A stretch of DNA of 30,246 bases from an uncultured Oscillibacter sp. (GTDB lineage Bacteria; Bacillota; Clostridia; Oscillospirales; Oscillospiraceae). Of the stretch, positions 14,402-22,575 are shown piece after piece; position 1 is the stretch's first letter, and each line of letters starts with the position of its first letter. The notes under the pieces were generated by a model that was not told where the DNA came from, ran no database searches, and saw only the letters and a program-made list of their open reading frames with translations. The stretch lies in the NCBI GenBank assembly GCA_946494635.1, contig CAMMCS010000002.1, positions 1 through 30,246 on the forward strand, written 5' to 3'. Position numbers and translations under genes: made by a program.

Positions 14402-15285
14402 AGCAGCATCCCCAGGGCCTGCTGGCGGTTGGAGATCTCCACCACCGGCTCGCTGGGGGCAAACTCCCCGTCCAGAGACCAGGGCAGGGTCTCCTCGGTC
14501 TCCAGCCGGAGGGAGGAGACGTGGCGGAAGACCAGGCCCGGGCTGTCATACTGCTGGTTCAGCAGCGCCAGAACCAGGTTCTGAAGATCCAGGGGCGTTT
14601 TGGGGCTGCGGACCAGCAGCATCTCAAATTTCCCGTCGTCCAGCACCACACGCTCCGGATCCAGCTTCATCAGCCCGCCGATGGAGGTGGAGTTGCACAC
14701 GGCGCCGAACAGGTAGTCATCCTCCAGTGTATCTCCGTCGGCGGTCAGGCGCACATGATAAGGCCGGAGCGTATTCAGATCCTTCATGCCCTCCAGGATG
14801 TAGGCGAAGTGGCCCAGGGCGTTCTTGGCTGCCTGGGAGGCGGCGTAGGAGCTGCGGGTGAAGGCGCCGAAGGAGGCCACATAGATGAAATTCCGCTGGT
14901 TCCACTGCCCCACGTCCAGCAGGCGGAGCCGGTGCTGCACAATAGCCTCAGCCGCGGCCACCGGATCCCGGGAGATCCCCAGACAGGCCGCGAAATCGTT
15001 GGTGGTGCCGTGGGGCAGATACCCGAGCGGCGGCGGGTTGTCCAGCTGCATCAGGCCGGAGATCGTCTCGTTGAGGGTGCCGTCTCCGCCGGCGGCCACC
15101 ACCAGGTCGTACCGGCCGGCCTCCCGGGCGGCGGTGGCAGCGGCATCCCCCGGGGCGGTGGTCCGATGGACGCGGATCAGATACCCGGCCTCAGAGAGGA
15201 CGGCCATCGCGTCGAACAGCGGGCCGCGGGGCTTGTTGCGGCCGGCCCGGGGATTGACAAGGAACAGCAGCTTTTTGGAACGCAT
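14398..15285 (-). CDS. Diacylglycerol kinase-family lipid kinase
   Basis: 295 residues, cytoplasmic, DagK/YegS family: phosphorylates diacylglycerol or a related lipid using ATP. NPRAG at 11-15 and the nucleotide-binding loop AAGGDGTLNE (GGDGT at 66-70) are diagnostic. PHGTTNDFA (about 94-102) is the next conserved block, and the C-terminal half shows the family's beta-sandwich with DDGKFEML and WSLDGE. The ATG at 15285 has AGGAGGTG upstream. An in-frame GTG three codons earlier lies inside that site and is rejected. First gene of a pair with the NUDIX hydrolase. Confidence 0.92.
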   Translation of the reverse strand: MRSKKLLFLVNPRAGRNKPRGPLFDAMAVLSEAGYLIRVHRTTAPGDAAATAAREAGRYDLVVAAGGDGTLNETISGLMQLDNPPPLGYLPHGTTNDFAACLGISRDPVAAAEAIVQHRLRLLDVGQWNQRNFIYVASFGAFTRSSYAASQAAKNALGHFAYILEGMKDLNTLRPYHVRLTADGDTLEDDYLFGAVCNSTSIGGLMKLDPERVVLDDGKFEMLLVRSPKTPLDLQNLVLALLNQQYDSPGLVFRHVSSLRLETEETLPWSLDGEFAPSEPVVEISNRQQALGMLL

Positions 15286-15336
15286 GAGAGACACCTCCTG
15301 CCTGGAAACCAGAGCGTTTGAAACAAATTAAACATC

Positions 15337-15365
15337 AGTATAGCACGGCGGTTCGGGGATTTCAA
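15337..15365 (-). promoter_or_regulatory. Predicted promoter of the lipid kinase-NUDIX unit
   Basis: -35 TTGAAA (15360-15365), 17-nt spacer, extended -10 TGC-TATACT (15337-15345). Confidence 0.8.
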
Positions 15366-15439
15366 TTGGCCAAATATGGACGGATTGTGAAAATTTCCCC
15401 CGCCAGAGCGCCGGGGACCGGAGATTTTCGGAAAAAGCC

Positions 15440-15468
15440 TTGCAAACCGGGGGACCATCGTGTACAAT
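15440..15468 (+). promoter_or_regulatory. Predicted promoter of the peptide transporter operon
   Basis: -35 TTGCAA (15440-15445), 17-nt spacer, -10 TACAAT (15463-15468). Transcription from about 15475 gives a leader of roughly 130 nt. Confidence 0.8.
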
Positions 15469-15478
15469 ACACCCTTGC

Positions 15479-15582
15479 AGGAAGGCGCGAAACGCGCTTT
15501 TCCAACGGCTCCTTTTAAAATTGAATAGAGCCGAGCATTTCTGTCAGGGCGGACAGTTTCCGCCCGACACTGACTCGAAATG
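15479..15582 (+). promoter_or_regulatory. Structured 5' leader of the transporter operon
   Basis: Three consecutive structures precede the ribosome site (AAAGGAG, from 15594). First, GGAAGGCGCG-AAA-CGCGCTTTTCC (15479-15501), a 10-bp stem with one G.U pair and a U-run on its 3' side. Second, CGGCTC (15506-15511) with GAGCCG (15528-15533). Third, a compound stem: CATTTC (15536-15541)/GAAATG (15577-15582), GTCAG (15543-15547)/CTGAC (15570-15574) and GGCGGA (15548-15553)/TCCGCC (15559-15564) with a 5-nt bulge. It matches no riboswitch class I recognise. A regulatory role is inferred from the stacking of stems right before the gene. Confidence 0.5.
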
Positions 15583-15605
15583 AGCAGTGAGCAAAGGAGA
15601 GAACC

Positions 15606-17156
15606 ATGAAGAAGAAGCTTTTGGCACTCCTCCTTCTGACAGGCCTTCTGAGCGCCGCACTCACCGGATGCGGAGGCGGCAGCGAAGAGCAGGCGTCAGG
15701 GGACGGACAGACAGCGGACGGCTCTGCCGGAGCGCGGGCCCAGACCAACGAGATCGTGGTGGGCATCGCGCAGGACCTGGACGAGAGTCTTGACCCCCAC
15801 CTGGCGGTGGCGGCAGGAACCAAGGAAGTCATGTTCAATGTCTTTGAGGGCCTGGTGAAGCCCACGCCTGACGGAGACTTGATCCCCGCGGTCGCTGACC
15901 ACTATGAGATTTCTGAGGATCAGACCACATACACCTTCACCCTGCGGGAGGGTGTCACGTTCCACAACGGGGACCCGGTAGAGATGCAGGATGTGGTCTA
16001 TTCCATCGAACGCTGCGCCGATGATTCAGAGGGCACGCCCCTGATCCCGGCGCTTTCCGCAATTTCCAGCATAAACTCGGACGCTGCCACGCTGACCATT
16101 ACCCTGGATCAGCCGGACAGCGAATTCCTGTCCTATCTGACCCTGGCCATCCTGCCGGAGGATTATCCGGATCAGGCCACCGCCCCTGTGGGCACGGGCC
16201 CCTTCCGCTTTGTGTCCCGGACGGCCCAGGACTCTATTGTCCTGGAGCGGTTCGACGATTACTGGGGCACCCCGGCCCAGCTGGACAAGGTGACCTTCCG
16301 GATCATCGAGAACGCGGACAGCCTGGTGATGAGCCTCCAGAGCGGGGCCATCGACATGTTCGCCCACCTGACCACCACCCAGGCCTCCCAGCTGGGAGAT
16401 GACTTCCAGATCCTGGAGGGCACCATGAACCTGGTGCAGGCCCTGTATCTGAACAACACCGCGGAGCCCTTCAACAACGAGAAGGTGCGCCAGGCCCTGT
16501 GCTGCGCCGTGGACAAACAGCAGATCATCGACCTGGCCTTTGACGGGTACGGAAGCCCCATCGGCTCCAGCATGTACCCGGCCTTTCAGAAGTATTTTGT
16601 GGAGGATCTGACAGACTACTACTCCTATGACCCGGAGCGGGCCCGGGAACTGCTGGCGGAGGCCGGCTATCCCGACGGGTTCTCCATGACCATCACCGTC
16701 CCCTCCAACTACCAGCCCCACATCGACACTGCTACCGTGCTGGTGGAGCAGCTGCGGGCCGTGGGCATCACTGCGGAGATCCAGCTGGTGGACTGGGGCG
16801 CCTGGGTCAGCGACGTCTACACCAACCGCCAGTTCCAGTCCACGGTGATCGGCGTGGACGCCTCCAACATGACCGCCCGGGCGCTGCTGGAGCGGTTTAC
16901 CTCTACGGCGGATGATAACTTCATCAACTATCAGAACGCGGACTATGACGCCCTGTTCCAACAGGCCCAGGCCACGGCCGACGACGCGGAGCAGACGGAG
17001 CTCTATAAGCAGATGGAGCGGAACCTGACGGAGCACGCCGCCAACGTCTACATTCAGGACCTGGCGGATCTGGTGGCCCTGCGCAGCGGCCTGGACGGCT
17101 ATCAGTTCTATCCCATCTATGTGATGGACCTGTCCACGGTCCACTACACCGCATAA
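15606..17156 (+). CDS. Peptide/nickel ABC transporter substrate-binding lipoprotein
   Basis: 516-residue extracellular solute-binding protein, family 5 (OppA/DppA/NikA). Lipoprotein signal: KKK, hydrophobic stretch, lipobox LTGC with lipidated Cys22, then a GGGSEE-rich flexible linker to about 48. Family features include the opening EIVVGIAQDLDESLDPH, YEISEDQTTYTFTLREGVTFHNGDP, GTGPFRF, LYLNNTAEPFNNEKVRQAL and DPERARELLAEAGYPDGF. The ATG at 15606 follows AAAGGAG. First gene of the operon and probably its most abundant product, given the hairpin after the stop. The ligand (di- or oligopeptide, less likely a metal chelate) cannot be decided. Confidence 0.93.
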   Translation: MKKKLLALLLLTGLLSAALTGCGGGSEEQASGDGQTADGSAGARAQTNEIVVGIAQDLDESLDPHLAVAAGTKEVMFNVFEGLVKPTPDGDLIPAVADHYEISEDQTTYTFTLREGVTFHNGDPVEMQDVVYSIERCADDSEGTPLIPALSAISSINSDAATLTITLDQPDSEFLSYLTLAILPEDYPDQATAPVGTGPFRFVSRTAQDSIVLERFDDYWGTPAQLDKVTFRIIENADSLVMSLQSGAIDMFAHLTTTQASQLGDDFQILEGTMNLVQALYLNNTAEPFNNEKVRQALCCAVDKQQIIDLAFDGYGSPIGSSMYPAFQKYFVEDLTDYYSYDPERARELLAEAGYPDGFSMTITVPSNYQPHIDTATVLVEQLRAVGITAEIQLVDWGAWVSDVYTNRQFQSTVIGVDASNMTARALLERFTSTADDNFINYQNADYDALFQQAQATADDAEQTELYKQMERNLTEHAANVYIQDLADLVALRSGLDGYQFYPIYVMDLSTVHYTA

Positions 17157-17165
17157 GTTCCATGC

Positions 17166-17184
17166 GCGGCATAGAAACTGCCGC
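17166..17184 (+). other. Intergenic hairpin after the binding-protein gene
   Basis: GCGGCA-TAGAAAC-TGCCGC, a 6-bp stem 9 nt after the stop, with no T-run. Such stems between binding-protein and permease genes commonly protect or attenuate the mRNA, giving excess binding protein. Role inferred from position. Confidence 0.5.
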
Positions 17185-17208
17185 AGTCCCAAAAGGGGGG
17201 ATGATGCC

Positions 17209-18159
17209 ATGAAGTACGCAGCCAGACGGATCGTGATGCTGCTGGTCACCATGGTCATCGTCTCCCTTTTGGCGTTTGCGGCCTTTGACCTGATCTCCGG
17301 CAGCCCGGCGGAGATCATGCTGGGCACCCAGGCCACGCCGGAGCGGGTGGCGGAGCTGGAGGCCCAGCTGGGGCTGGACCGGCCATTCCCGGTGCGGTAC
17401 GCCGCCTGGCTGGCGGGCTTTTTCACCGGGGATCTGGGGACCTCCTACAGCTACAGCCAGCCGGTGTGGGAGCTGGTCGCCCCTAAGGTGGGCGTCACCC
17501 TGTGCCTGAGCCTGCTCAGCTTTGCCCTGATTGCGGTGGTATCCATCCCTCTGGGGCTGTGGGCCTCACGCCGCAGCGGCGGCCCTCTGGATGCCGCCGG
17601 CACGGTGATCGATCAGTTTTTGATGGCGGTGCCGCCGTTTTTTACCGGCATCCTGCTCTCCTGGGTGTTCAGCATCACCCTCCACTGGTTTGTCCACGGC
17701 CAGTTCCCGGATCTGGCGGCGGAACCGGCGGGGGCCCTCCAGTACCTGTTCTTCGCCGCCGTGGCCATTGCCATCCCCCGGATCGCCATGACGGTGCGGA
17801 TGCTCCGCTCCACCATCCAGGGGGAGATGCGGAAGGACTATGTCCGTACCGCCATCTCCCGGGGCAATGACCGCGCCGGGGTCCTGCGGCACCATGTGCT
17901 GCGCAACGCCCTGGTGCCGGTGGTGACCTTCCTGGCCCAGACCATGGCGGAGATCGTAGCCGCCGGCGTCGTTGTGGAGCAGGTGTTCGCCATCCCGGGG
18001 CTGGGGCGGCTGCTGGTGGCCTCCATCTCCAACCGGGATTATCCGGTGGTGCAGGCCATTGTGGTGATCCTGGCCTTCTGGGTGGTGCTGGCGGGGGCCG
18101 CGGCAGACATTGCAAATCAGCGGATTGATCCCCGCCTGCGGCTGGGAGGTGCGTCATGA
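17209..18159 (+). CDS. Peptide ABC transporter permease, DppB type
   Basis: 316-residue inner-membrane permease, first of the two channel subunits. It starts with the typical YAARRIVMLLVTMVIVSLLAF helix, a periplasmic-side loop with PERVAELEAQLGLDRPFPVRY, and GDLGTSYSYSQPV. About six membrane segments follow. The EAA loop that contacts the ATPase is present (DYVRTAISRGNDRAGVLRHH). VFAIPGLGRLLVASISNRDYPVVQ is the conserved C-terminal segment. The ATG at 17209 has AGGGGGG upstream. Two closer-looking ATGs just before are out of frame. Its last codons overlap the next gene by 4 nt. Confidence 0.93.
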   Translation: MKYAARRIVMLLVTMVIVSLLAFAAFDLISGSPAEIMLGTQATPERVAELEAQLGLDRPFPVRYAAWLAGFFTGDLGTSYSYSQPVWELVAPKVGVTLCLSLLSFALIAVVSIPLGLWASRRSGGPLDAAGTVIDQFLMAVPPFFTGILLSWVFSITLHWFVHGQFPDLAAEPAGALQYLFFAAVAIAIPRIAMTVRMLRSTIQGEMRKDYVRTAISRGNDRAGVLRHHVLRNALVPVVTFLAQTMAEIVAAGVVVEQVFAIPGLGRLLVASISNRDYPVVQAIVVILAFWVVLAGAAADIANQRIDPRLRLGGAS

Positions 18160-18971
18160 AGCGTCGTGCCATGAACGGCTATCTCCTGGCGGGACTGGTC
18201 CTCAGCGGCTTTATGGCGGCGCTGATCCTGCTGGGCCTGGTGTGGACGCCCTATGACCCGGACGCCCTGATGACAGGAGCCAAGCTGGAGGGGCCAACCC
18301 TGGCCCATCTGCTGGGGACGGACAGCTTCGGCCGGGACATCTTCAGCCGTGTCCTCCGGGGGGCGGGGACCACCTTCCTCATCGCGCTGAGCACCGTGGC
18401 GGTGGGCGCTGTATGCGGCACCGCTGCCGGGGCGGTTACCGGCTATTTCGGGGGAGTGCTGGATGAGGCGCTGATGCGCCTGTGCGACGCCCTGACAGCC
18501 TTTCCCAGCATCCTGCTGGCCCTGGTGCTCATCAGCATCCTGGGGCCGGGGAACAAATACAATGTGGTGATCGCCCTGGGGATGGTGTTCATCCCCAGCT
18601 TTGCCCGGGTGACCCGCACCGCCTTCGCGGCGCTGCGGGATGTGAACTATGTGAAGAGCGCCCGGCTGATGGGGGCCTCCAGCGGCCGCATCCTGGTGCG
18701 GCAGATCCTGCCCAACACCATGCAGGTGCTGCTGCCGGCCATGACCATCGGCTTCAACAACGCGGTGCTGGCGGAGGCGTCCATGAGCTATCTGGGCATC
18801 GGCGTCACACCGCCGGATGCCTCCCTGGGCTATATGCTCTCGGAGGCCCAGGGGATGCTGGCCAGCGCCCCCTGGTACGCCCTGGGCACCGGCGGTGCCA
18901 TTGTGCTGCTGATTTTCGGCGTGGGCCTCATCGGCGAGGGCCTGCAGCGCCGCGGCGGGGAGGTGGCCTGA
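18156..18971 (+). CDS. Peptide ABC transporter permease, DppC type
   Basis: 271-residue second permease. It has one N-terminal helix (about 9-30), then PYDPDALMTGAKLEGPTLAHLLGTDSFGRDIFSRVLRG, the invariant DppC/OppC entry block. The EAA loop is DVNYVKSARLMGASSGRIL, followed by LPNTMQVLLP, and AEASMSYLGIGVTPPDASLGYML is the C-terminal family signature. The start ATG sits in an ATGA overlap with the DppB-type gene and has GGGAGG inside that gene. Works as a heterodimer with the upstream permease. Confidence 0.93.
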   Translation: MKRRAMNGYLLAGLVLSGFMAALILLGLVWTPYDPDALMTGAKLEGPTLAHLLGTDSFGRDIFSRVLRGAGTTFLIALSTVAVGAVCGTAAGAVTGYFGGVLDEALMRLCDALTAFPSILLALVLISILGPGNKYNVVIALGMVFIPSFARVTRTAFAALRDVNYVKSARLMGASSGRILVRQILPNTMQVLLPAMTIGFNNAVLAEASMSYLGIGVTPPDASLGYMLSEAQGMLASAPWYALGTGGAIVLLIFGVGLIGEGLQRRGGEVA

Positions 18972-19762
18972 TGCTGGAGATCAGAGACCTGCATGTGAAA
19001 TTCCACACCCGGCAGCGGGAGGCCGTGGCCGGCGTGTCCCTCACCATCCGCGACGGGGAGATCCTGGGGCTGGTGGGGGAGTCCGGCTCCGGCAAATCCG
19101 TCACCGCCATGAGCGTGGCGGGCCTGCTGCCCCGGAAGCAGTGCGACTTTTCCGGGGAAATCCTGCTGGACGGCGTGGAGCTGCTCCACGCGGACCGACA
19201 GCTGCTGCGGCAGGTCCAGGGCAGGGAGATCGGCGTGGTGTTCCAGGAGCCCATGAGCGCCATGGACCCCCTGATGATCATTGGCCGCCAGGTGGAGGAG
19301 GTGCTGCGCCTCCACACGGACCTGACCCGGGAGGAACGGCGGGAGCGGGTGCTGAGAGCCCTGGCAGCGGTGGAGCTGCCGGATCCGGAGGGCGTGTACC
19401 GGAAGTACCCCCACGAGCTCTCCGGCGGGATGCTGCAGCGGGCCATGATCGCCGCGGCCATCGTGGCCCGGCCCAAGCTGCTGCTGCTGGATGAGCCCAC
19501 CACCGCCCTGGATGTGACCATCCAGGCCCAGATCCTGGAGCTGCTGAAAAAGCTGAACCGGGAGTCCGGCATCTCCATGCTGTTCATCTCCCACAACCTG
19601 AACGTGGTGCGCAAGCTCTGCGCCCGGGCGGCGGTGATGCAGCGGGGGACCCTGGTGGAAGAGGGAGAGATTGACCAGGTGTTCTATCACCCGCGCCACC
19701 CCTATACCCAGCGGCTGATCGCCGCCATTCCCACCCGGCACCGGAAGGAGGATGCGCCATGA
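18971..19762 (+). CDS. Peptide ABC transporter ATPase, DppD type (short)
   Basis: 263-residue ATP-binding subunit: Walker A GESGSGKS (36-43), Q-loop FQEPMSAMDP (Q92), ABC signature LSGGM (150-154), Walker B LLLLDEP (170-176) with catalytic E175, and H208 in FISHNL. It stops after YTQRLIAAIPTRH, so it lacks most of the roughly 60-residue C-terminal oligopeptide-transporter extension usual in DppD/OppD. The open frame extends upstream into the permease gene, but the ATG at 18971 (TGATG junction with the previous stop, GGGGAGG upstream) fits the family N-terminus MLEIRDLHV. Confidence 0.93.
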   Translation: MLEIRDLHVKFHTRQREAVAGVSLTIRDGEILGLVGESGSGKSVTAMSVAGLLPRKQCDFSGEILLDGVELLHADRQLLRQVQGREIGVVFQEPMSAMDPLMIIGRQVEEVLRLHTDLTREERRERVLRALAAVELPDPEGVYRKYPHELSGGMLQRAMIAAAIVARPKLLLLDEPTTALDVTIQAQILELLKKLNRESGISMLFISHNLNVVRKLCARAAVMQRGTLVEEGEIDQVFYHPRHPYTQRLIAAIPTRHRKEDAP

Positions 19763-20496
19763 GCGAGCAGGAGCTGGTGCTCTCCGTCCGTCACGTCACC
19801 AGCGGATATCGCGCCGGCGGCGTGTTCCGGCGGGGGCCGTATCAGGAGGTCCTTCACGACGTGACCTTTGACGTCCGCTATCGGGAGATCCTGGGGCTGG
19901 TGGGGGAGTCCGGCACCGGAAAGTCCACGTTGGCCAGGACCATCCTGGGCATCGTGAAGCCCGACCAGGGCCAGGTGATCCACTACACGAAACGGCCCCA
20001 GATGATCTTCCAGGATCCCTACAGCGCCCTGAACCCCGCCTACTCAGTGGAGTGGATCCTGGAGGAGCCCCTGCGGGTCTACGGGAAATACGATGCCCCG
20101 GAGCGCAGGCGCCGGGTGCGGGAGATGCTGGAACGGGTGGGCCTGCCGGAGGAGTGCCTGACGGCAAAGCCCGCGGAGCTCTCAGGCGGGCAGCGGCAGC
20201 GGGTGTCTATCGCCGCGGCCCTGATCCAGCGGCCCCGGTTCCTCATCGCAGACGAGCCGGTGTCCGCTTTGGACGTGACCATCCAGGCCCAGATCCTGGA
20301 TCTTCTGCGGGATCTGCGGGACCAGCTGGATCTCAGCTACCTCTTCATCTCCCACGACCTGAACGTGGTGTACCAGCTCTGCGACCGGGTGCTGGTGATG
20401 AAGGAGGGGCGCATTGTGGAGCAGGGCACGGTGGATGACATCTTCGACCACCCCAAAGAGGACTATACCAAGCAGCTGCTGGCGGCAGCGGAGTGA
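19759..20496 (+). CDS. Peptide ABC transporter ATPase, DppF type (short)
   Basis: 245-residue second ATP-binding subunit: Walker A GESGTGKS (49-56), Q-loop FQDPYSALNP (Q85), signature LSGGQ (141-145), Walker B FLIADEP (161-167) and FISHDL. It ends with DYTKQLLAAAE, again without the longer oligopeptide extension. Starts in an ATGA overlap with the DppD-type gene. The N-terminal LSVRHVTSGYRAGGVFRRG loop is the usual DppF opening. Pairs with the upstream ATPase to drive import. Confidence 0.93.
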   Translation: MSEQELVLSVRHVTSGYRAGGVFRRGPYQEVLHDVTFDVRYREILGLVGESGTGKSTLARTILGIVKPDQGQVIHYTKRPQMIFQDPYSALNPAYSVEWILEEPLRVYGKYDAPERRRRVREMLERVGLPEECLTAKPAELSGGQRQRVSIAAALIQRPRFLIADEPVSALDVTIQAQILDLLRDLRDQLDLSYLFISHDLNVVYQLCDRVLVMKEGRIVEQGTVDDIFDHPKEDYTKQLLAAAE

Positions 20497-20498
20497 GC

Positions 20499-21593
20499 AT
20501 GACATTTTTCAAGGCCCATCGAAAACTGCATATCTGGCTGCTGGCGGATCTGATCCTGCTGGCGGCCTTCCTGCTGGCCCGGGGACACCGGCAGTGGATG
20601 AACGGATGGGAACGCCTTGCGGCCGCTCCGGTCCGAAGAGCCCTGGGCAGCCTGTGCTATCGGGTATCCTTCTCTGTGATGGAGGCGCTGTATGTCCTGG
20701 CGGTCGTCCTCGTGCTGGCCTATGTGGCCTGGAGCATCGCGGCGGTGGCCCGGGCCCGGGGACGGCGGAGGCGCCGGGCCTACAGCGCGGTGCTGGGGGC
20801 GGCCTGCGCCGGGCTGAGCGTCTGCGCTGCCACCTGCCTGCTGTGGGGGGTGTGCTATTACACGGACACCTTTCAGGATCAATCCGGCATCCGGGCGGAG
20901 GACGTGTCTCTGGCGGATCTGACGGCGGTGACCGCCTGGTTTGGGTCAAATCTCACGGAGACGGCGGGCCAGGTGCACCGGGATGAGACCGGCCTGTTCG
21001 ATGTCTCCCTGGACGAGATCTTCGCCGCCAGCCCCGCCGTCTATGAGGGGGCGGAGGACCTGTTCCCCTTCCTGGAATCTGAGGACCAGGTGCCCAAGCG
21101 GATGCTCTTCTCCAAAATCATGAGCGCCATGAACTTCACCGGCGTCTACTTTGCCTTCACCGGGGAGTCCAACATCAATGTGGACGCCCCGGCCTGCCTG
21201 ATCCCCTCCACCATCGCCCATGAGCTGGCCCACCAGCGGGGCATCGCCTCGGAGCAGGAGTGCAACTTCCTGGCGGTGCTGGCCTCCACCACCAGCGGCA
21301 ATCCGGTTTACGAATACTCCGGCTGGCTGATGGGGTACATCCACCTGGGCAACGCGCTGTACGGCGCGGATCAGGAGGCGTGGCAGGCCATCCGGGACGC
21401 CCTGCCGGATGCGGTGAAAACTGACCTGGCGGACAACAACGCCTACTGGGCGTCCTTTGAGGGCGCCGCGGCGGAGGCCAGCCAGACGGTGTATGACACG
21501 ATTTTGAAGGGCTACGGCCAGGAGGACGGCATCCGCTCCTACGGGATGGTGACGGATCTGCTGGTGGCCTATTACCGGGACGCGGCCCGGTGA
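20499..21593 (+). CDS. DUF3810-like membrane protein with HExxH motif
   Basis: 364 residues. Three N-terminal membrane segments (about 11-28, 58-80 and 98-118, separated by Arg-rich turns) are followed by a large extracytoplasmic-looking domain. That domain contains IPSTIAHELAHQRGIASEQECNF, with HELAH at 241-245 and a downstream Glu cluster, the pattern of a zinc metallopeptidase. This matches the DUF3810 family of uncharacterised Firmicutes/Bacteroidetes proteins. Two starts are possible: GTG 20493, overlapping the ATPase stop as GTGA, or ATG 20499 with GGAG 5 nt before it. The ATG is preferred. Tight linkage to the peptide transporter suggests it may produce or process the imported peptides (inference). 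Confidence 0.78.
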   Translation: MTFFKAHRKLHIWLLADLILLAAFLLARGHRQWMNGWERLAAAPVRRALGSLCYRVSFSVMEALYVLAVVLVLAYVAWSIAAVARARGRRRRRAYSAVLGAACAGLSVCAATCLLWGVCYYTDTFQDQSGIRAEDVSLADLTAVTAWFGSNLTETAGQVHRDETGLFDVSLDEIFAASPAVYEGAEDLFPFLESEDQVPKRMLFSKIMSAMNFTGVYFAFTGESNINVDAPACLIPSTIAHELAHQRGIASEQECNFLAVLASTTSGNPVYEYSGWLMGYIHLGNALYGADQEAWQAIRDALPDAVKTDLADNNAYWASFEGAAAEASQTVYDTILKGYGQEDGIRSYGMVTDLLVAYYRDAAR

Positions 21594-21617
21594 GACTGAG
21601 AAGAAGGAGACAGACCC

Positions 21618-22433
21618 ATGAATATCCTGGTGACCCTGGACCACAACTATCTGCCGCCCCTGCGGGTGATGCTGACCTCTCTGCTGACCAACAGCCCCGG
21701 CGAGCGTTTTGCGGTATATCTCATTGGGGACGGCCTGACGGCGGAGGATCTCCGCGGGCTGGAGACGCTTTTAACCAACAGGGGCTGCCTCTGCCCGGTG
21801 GAGGTGCCGGAGGATCTGTTTGCCGACGCCCCGGTGGCCCGGTACTGGACCCGGGCCATGTACTACCGGCTGCTGGCGGCCCAGCTGCTGCCGAAAACGC
21901 TGGATCGGGTGCTGTATCTGGATCCGGATATCCTGGTGATCAATCCGGTCCGGCCCCTGTATGACACAGGCCTGGAGGGGAACCTGATGGCCGCCGCCAC
22001 CCATACGGGGCTGCTGGCAGGGATCACGGACCCGGTGAACCGGCTGCGGCTGGAGAACTACGAGGCGGAGGCCTACTATAACTCCGGCGTGCTGCTGATG
22101 GACCTGGCCGCCATGCGGCGGGAGGTTTGCCCAGCGGACATCTTCGATTACGCCCGGGAGCATGCGGACATCCTCCTGCTGCCGGATCAGGACATCCTCA
22201 ACGGCCTCTACGGCGCCCGGATTCTGGGGGTGGACGACAGCCTGTGGAACTACGACGCCCGGCGCTTTGACCGCTACCTGCTTCTGAGCCAGGGGGAGAA
22301 GGACATGGACTGGGTGATGGGCCACACCGCCCTCCTCCACTTCTGCGGCAAGCGCAAGCCCTGGAACCACAGCTATCAGGGCCGCTTTTCGGCACTGTAC
22401 AAGCATTATTGGCGTCTGGCGGCACGGCGGTGA
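21618..22433 (+). CDS. Family 8 glycosyltransferase
   Basis: 271-residue cytoplasmic or peripheral retaining glycosyltransferase of family GT8. MNILVTLDHNYLPPLRVMLTSL is the nucleotide-sugar binding start; YLDPDILVIN holds the DxD metal motif (D102, D104). AYYNSGVLLMDL, LPDQDILN and HFCGKRKPW (the HxxGxxKPW block) are all family marks. The donor is probably UDP-glucose or UDP-galactose, the acceptor a surface polysaccharide or lipid; neither is encoded nearby. Ribosome site AAGGAG about 9 nt upstream, 24 nt after the DUF3810-like gene, so it is likely the last gene of the transporter operon. Confidence 0.9.
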   Translation: MNILVTLDHNYLPPLRVMLTSLLTNSPGERFAVYLIGDGLTAEDLRGLETLLTNRGCLCPVEVPEDLFADAPVARYWTRAMYYRLLAAQLLPKTLDRVLYLDPDILVINPVRPLYDTGLEGNLMAAATHTGLLAGITDPVNRLRLENYEAEAYYNSGVLLMDLAAMRREVCPADIFDYAREHADILLLPDQDILNGLYGARILGVDDSLWNYDARRFDRYLLLSQGEKDMDWVMGHTALLHFCGKRKPWNHSYQGRFSALYKHYWRLAARR

Positions 22434-22528
22434 AGCGATCCCCATTCCCGGCGGCGCGCCGGGCTGCCGCCCCTGCCCAATGGAGAGGACAGCGGGCTGG
22501 CACTGAGACCAGTCCCGCAGGAAATCAA

Positions 22529-22563
22529 AGAAGCGGTCCCGGATGAAACCCGGGACCGCTTCT
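22529..22563. terminator. Bidirectional terminator
   Basis: Perfect 14-bp stem AGAAGCGGTCCCGG (22529-22542) / 22550-22563 with a 7-nt loop, between the plus-strand GT8 gene and the minus-strand htpG stop. The minus strand continues TTTGATTTCC, so it best fits htpG. Bases 22434-22528 hold nothing else supported. Confidence 0.75.
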
Positions 22564-22575
22564 GCGCGTCATGGC

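Noticed and set aside
18482..19762. Extended DppD-type ATPase of 426 residues
   Set aside because: The extra N-terminal part is the permease gene in another frame. The ATG at 18971 fits the family and the TGATG junction.
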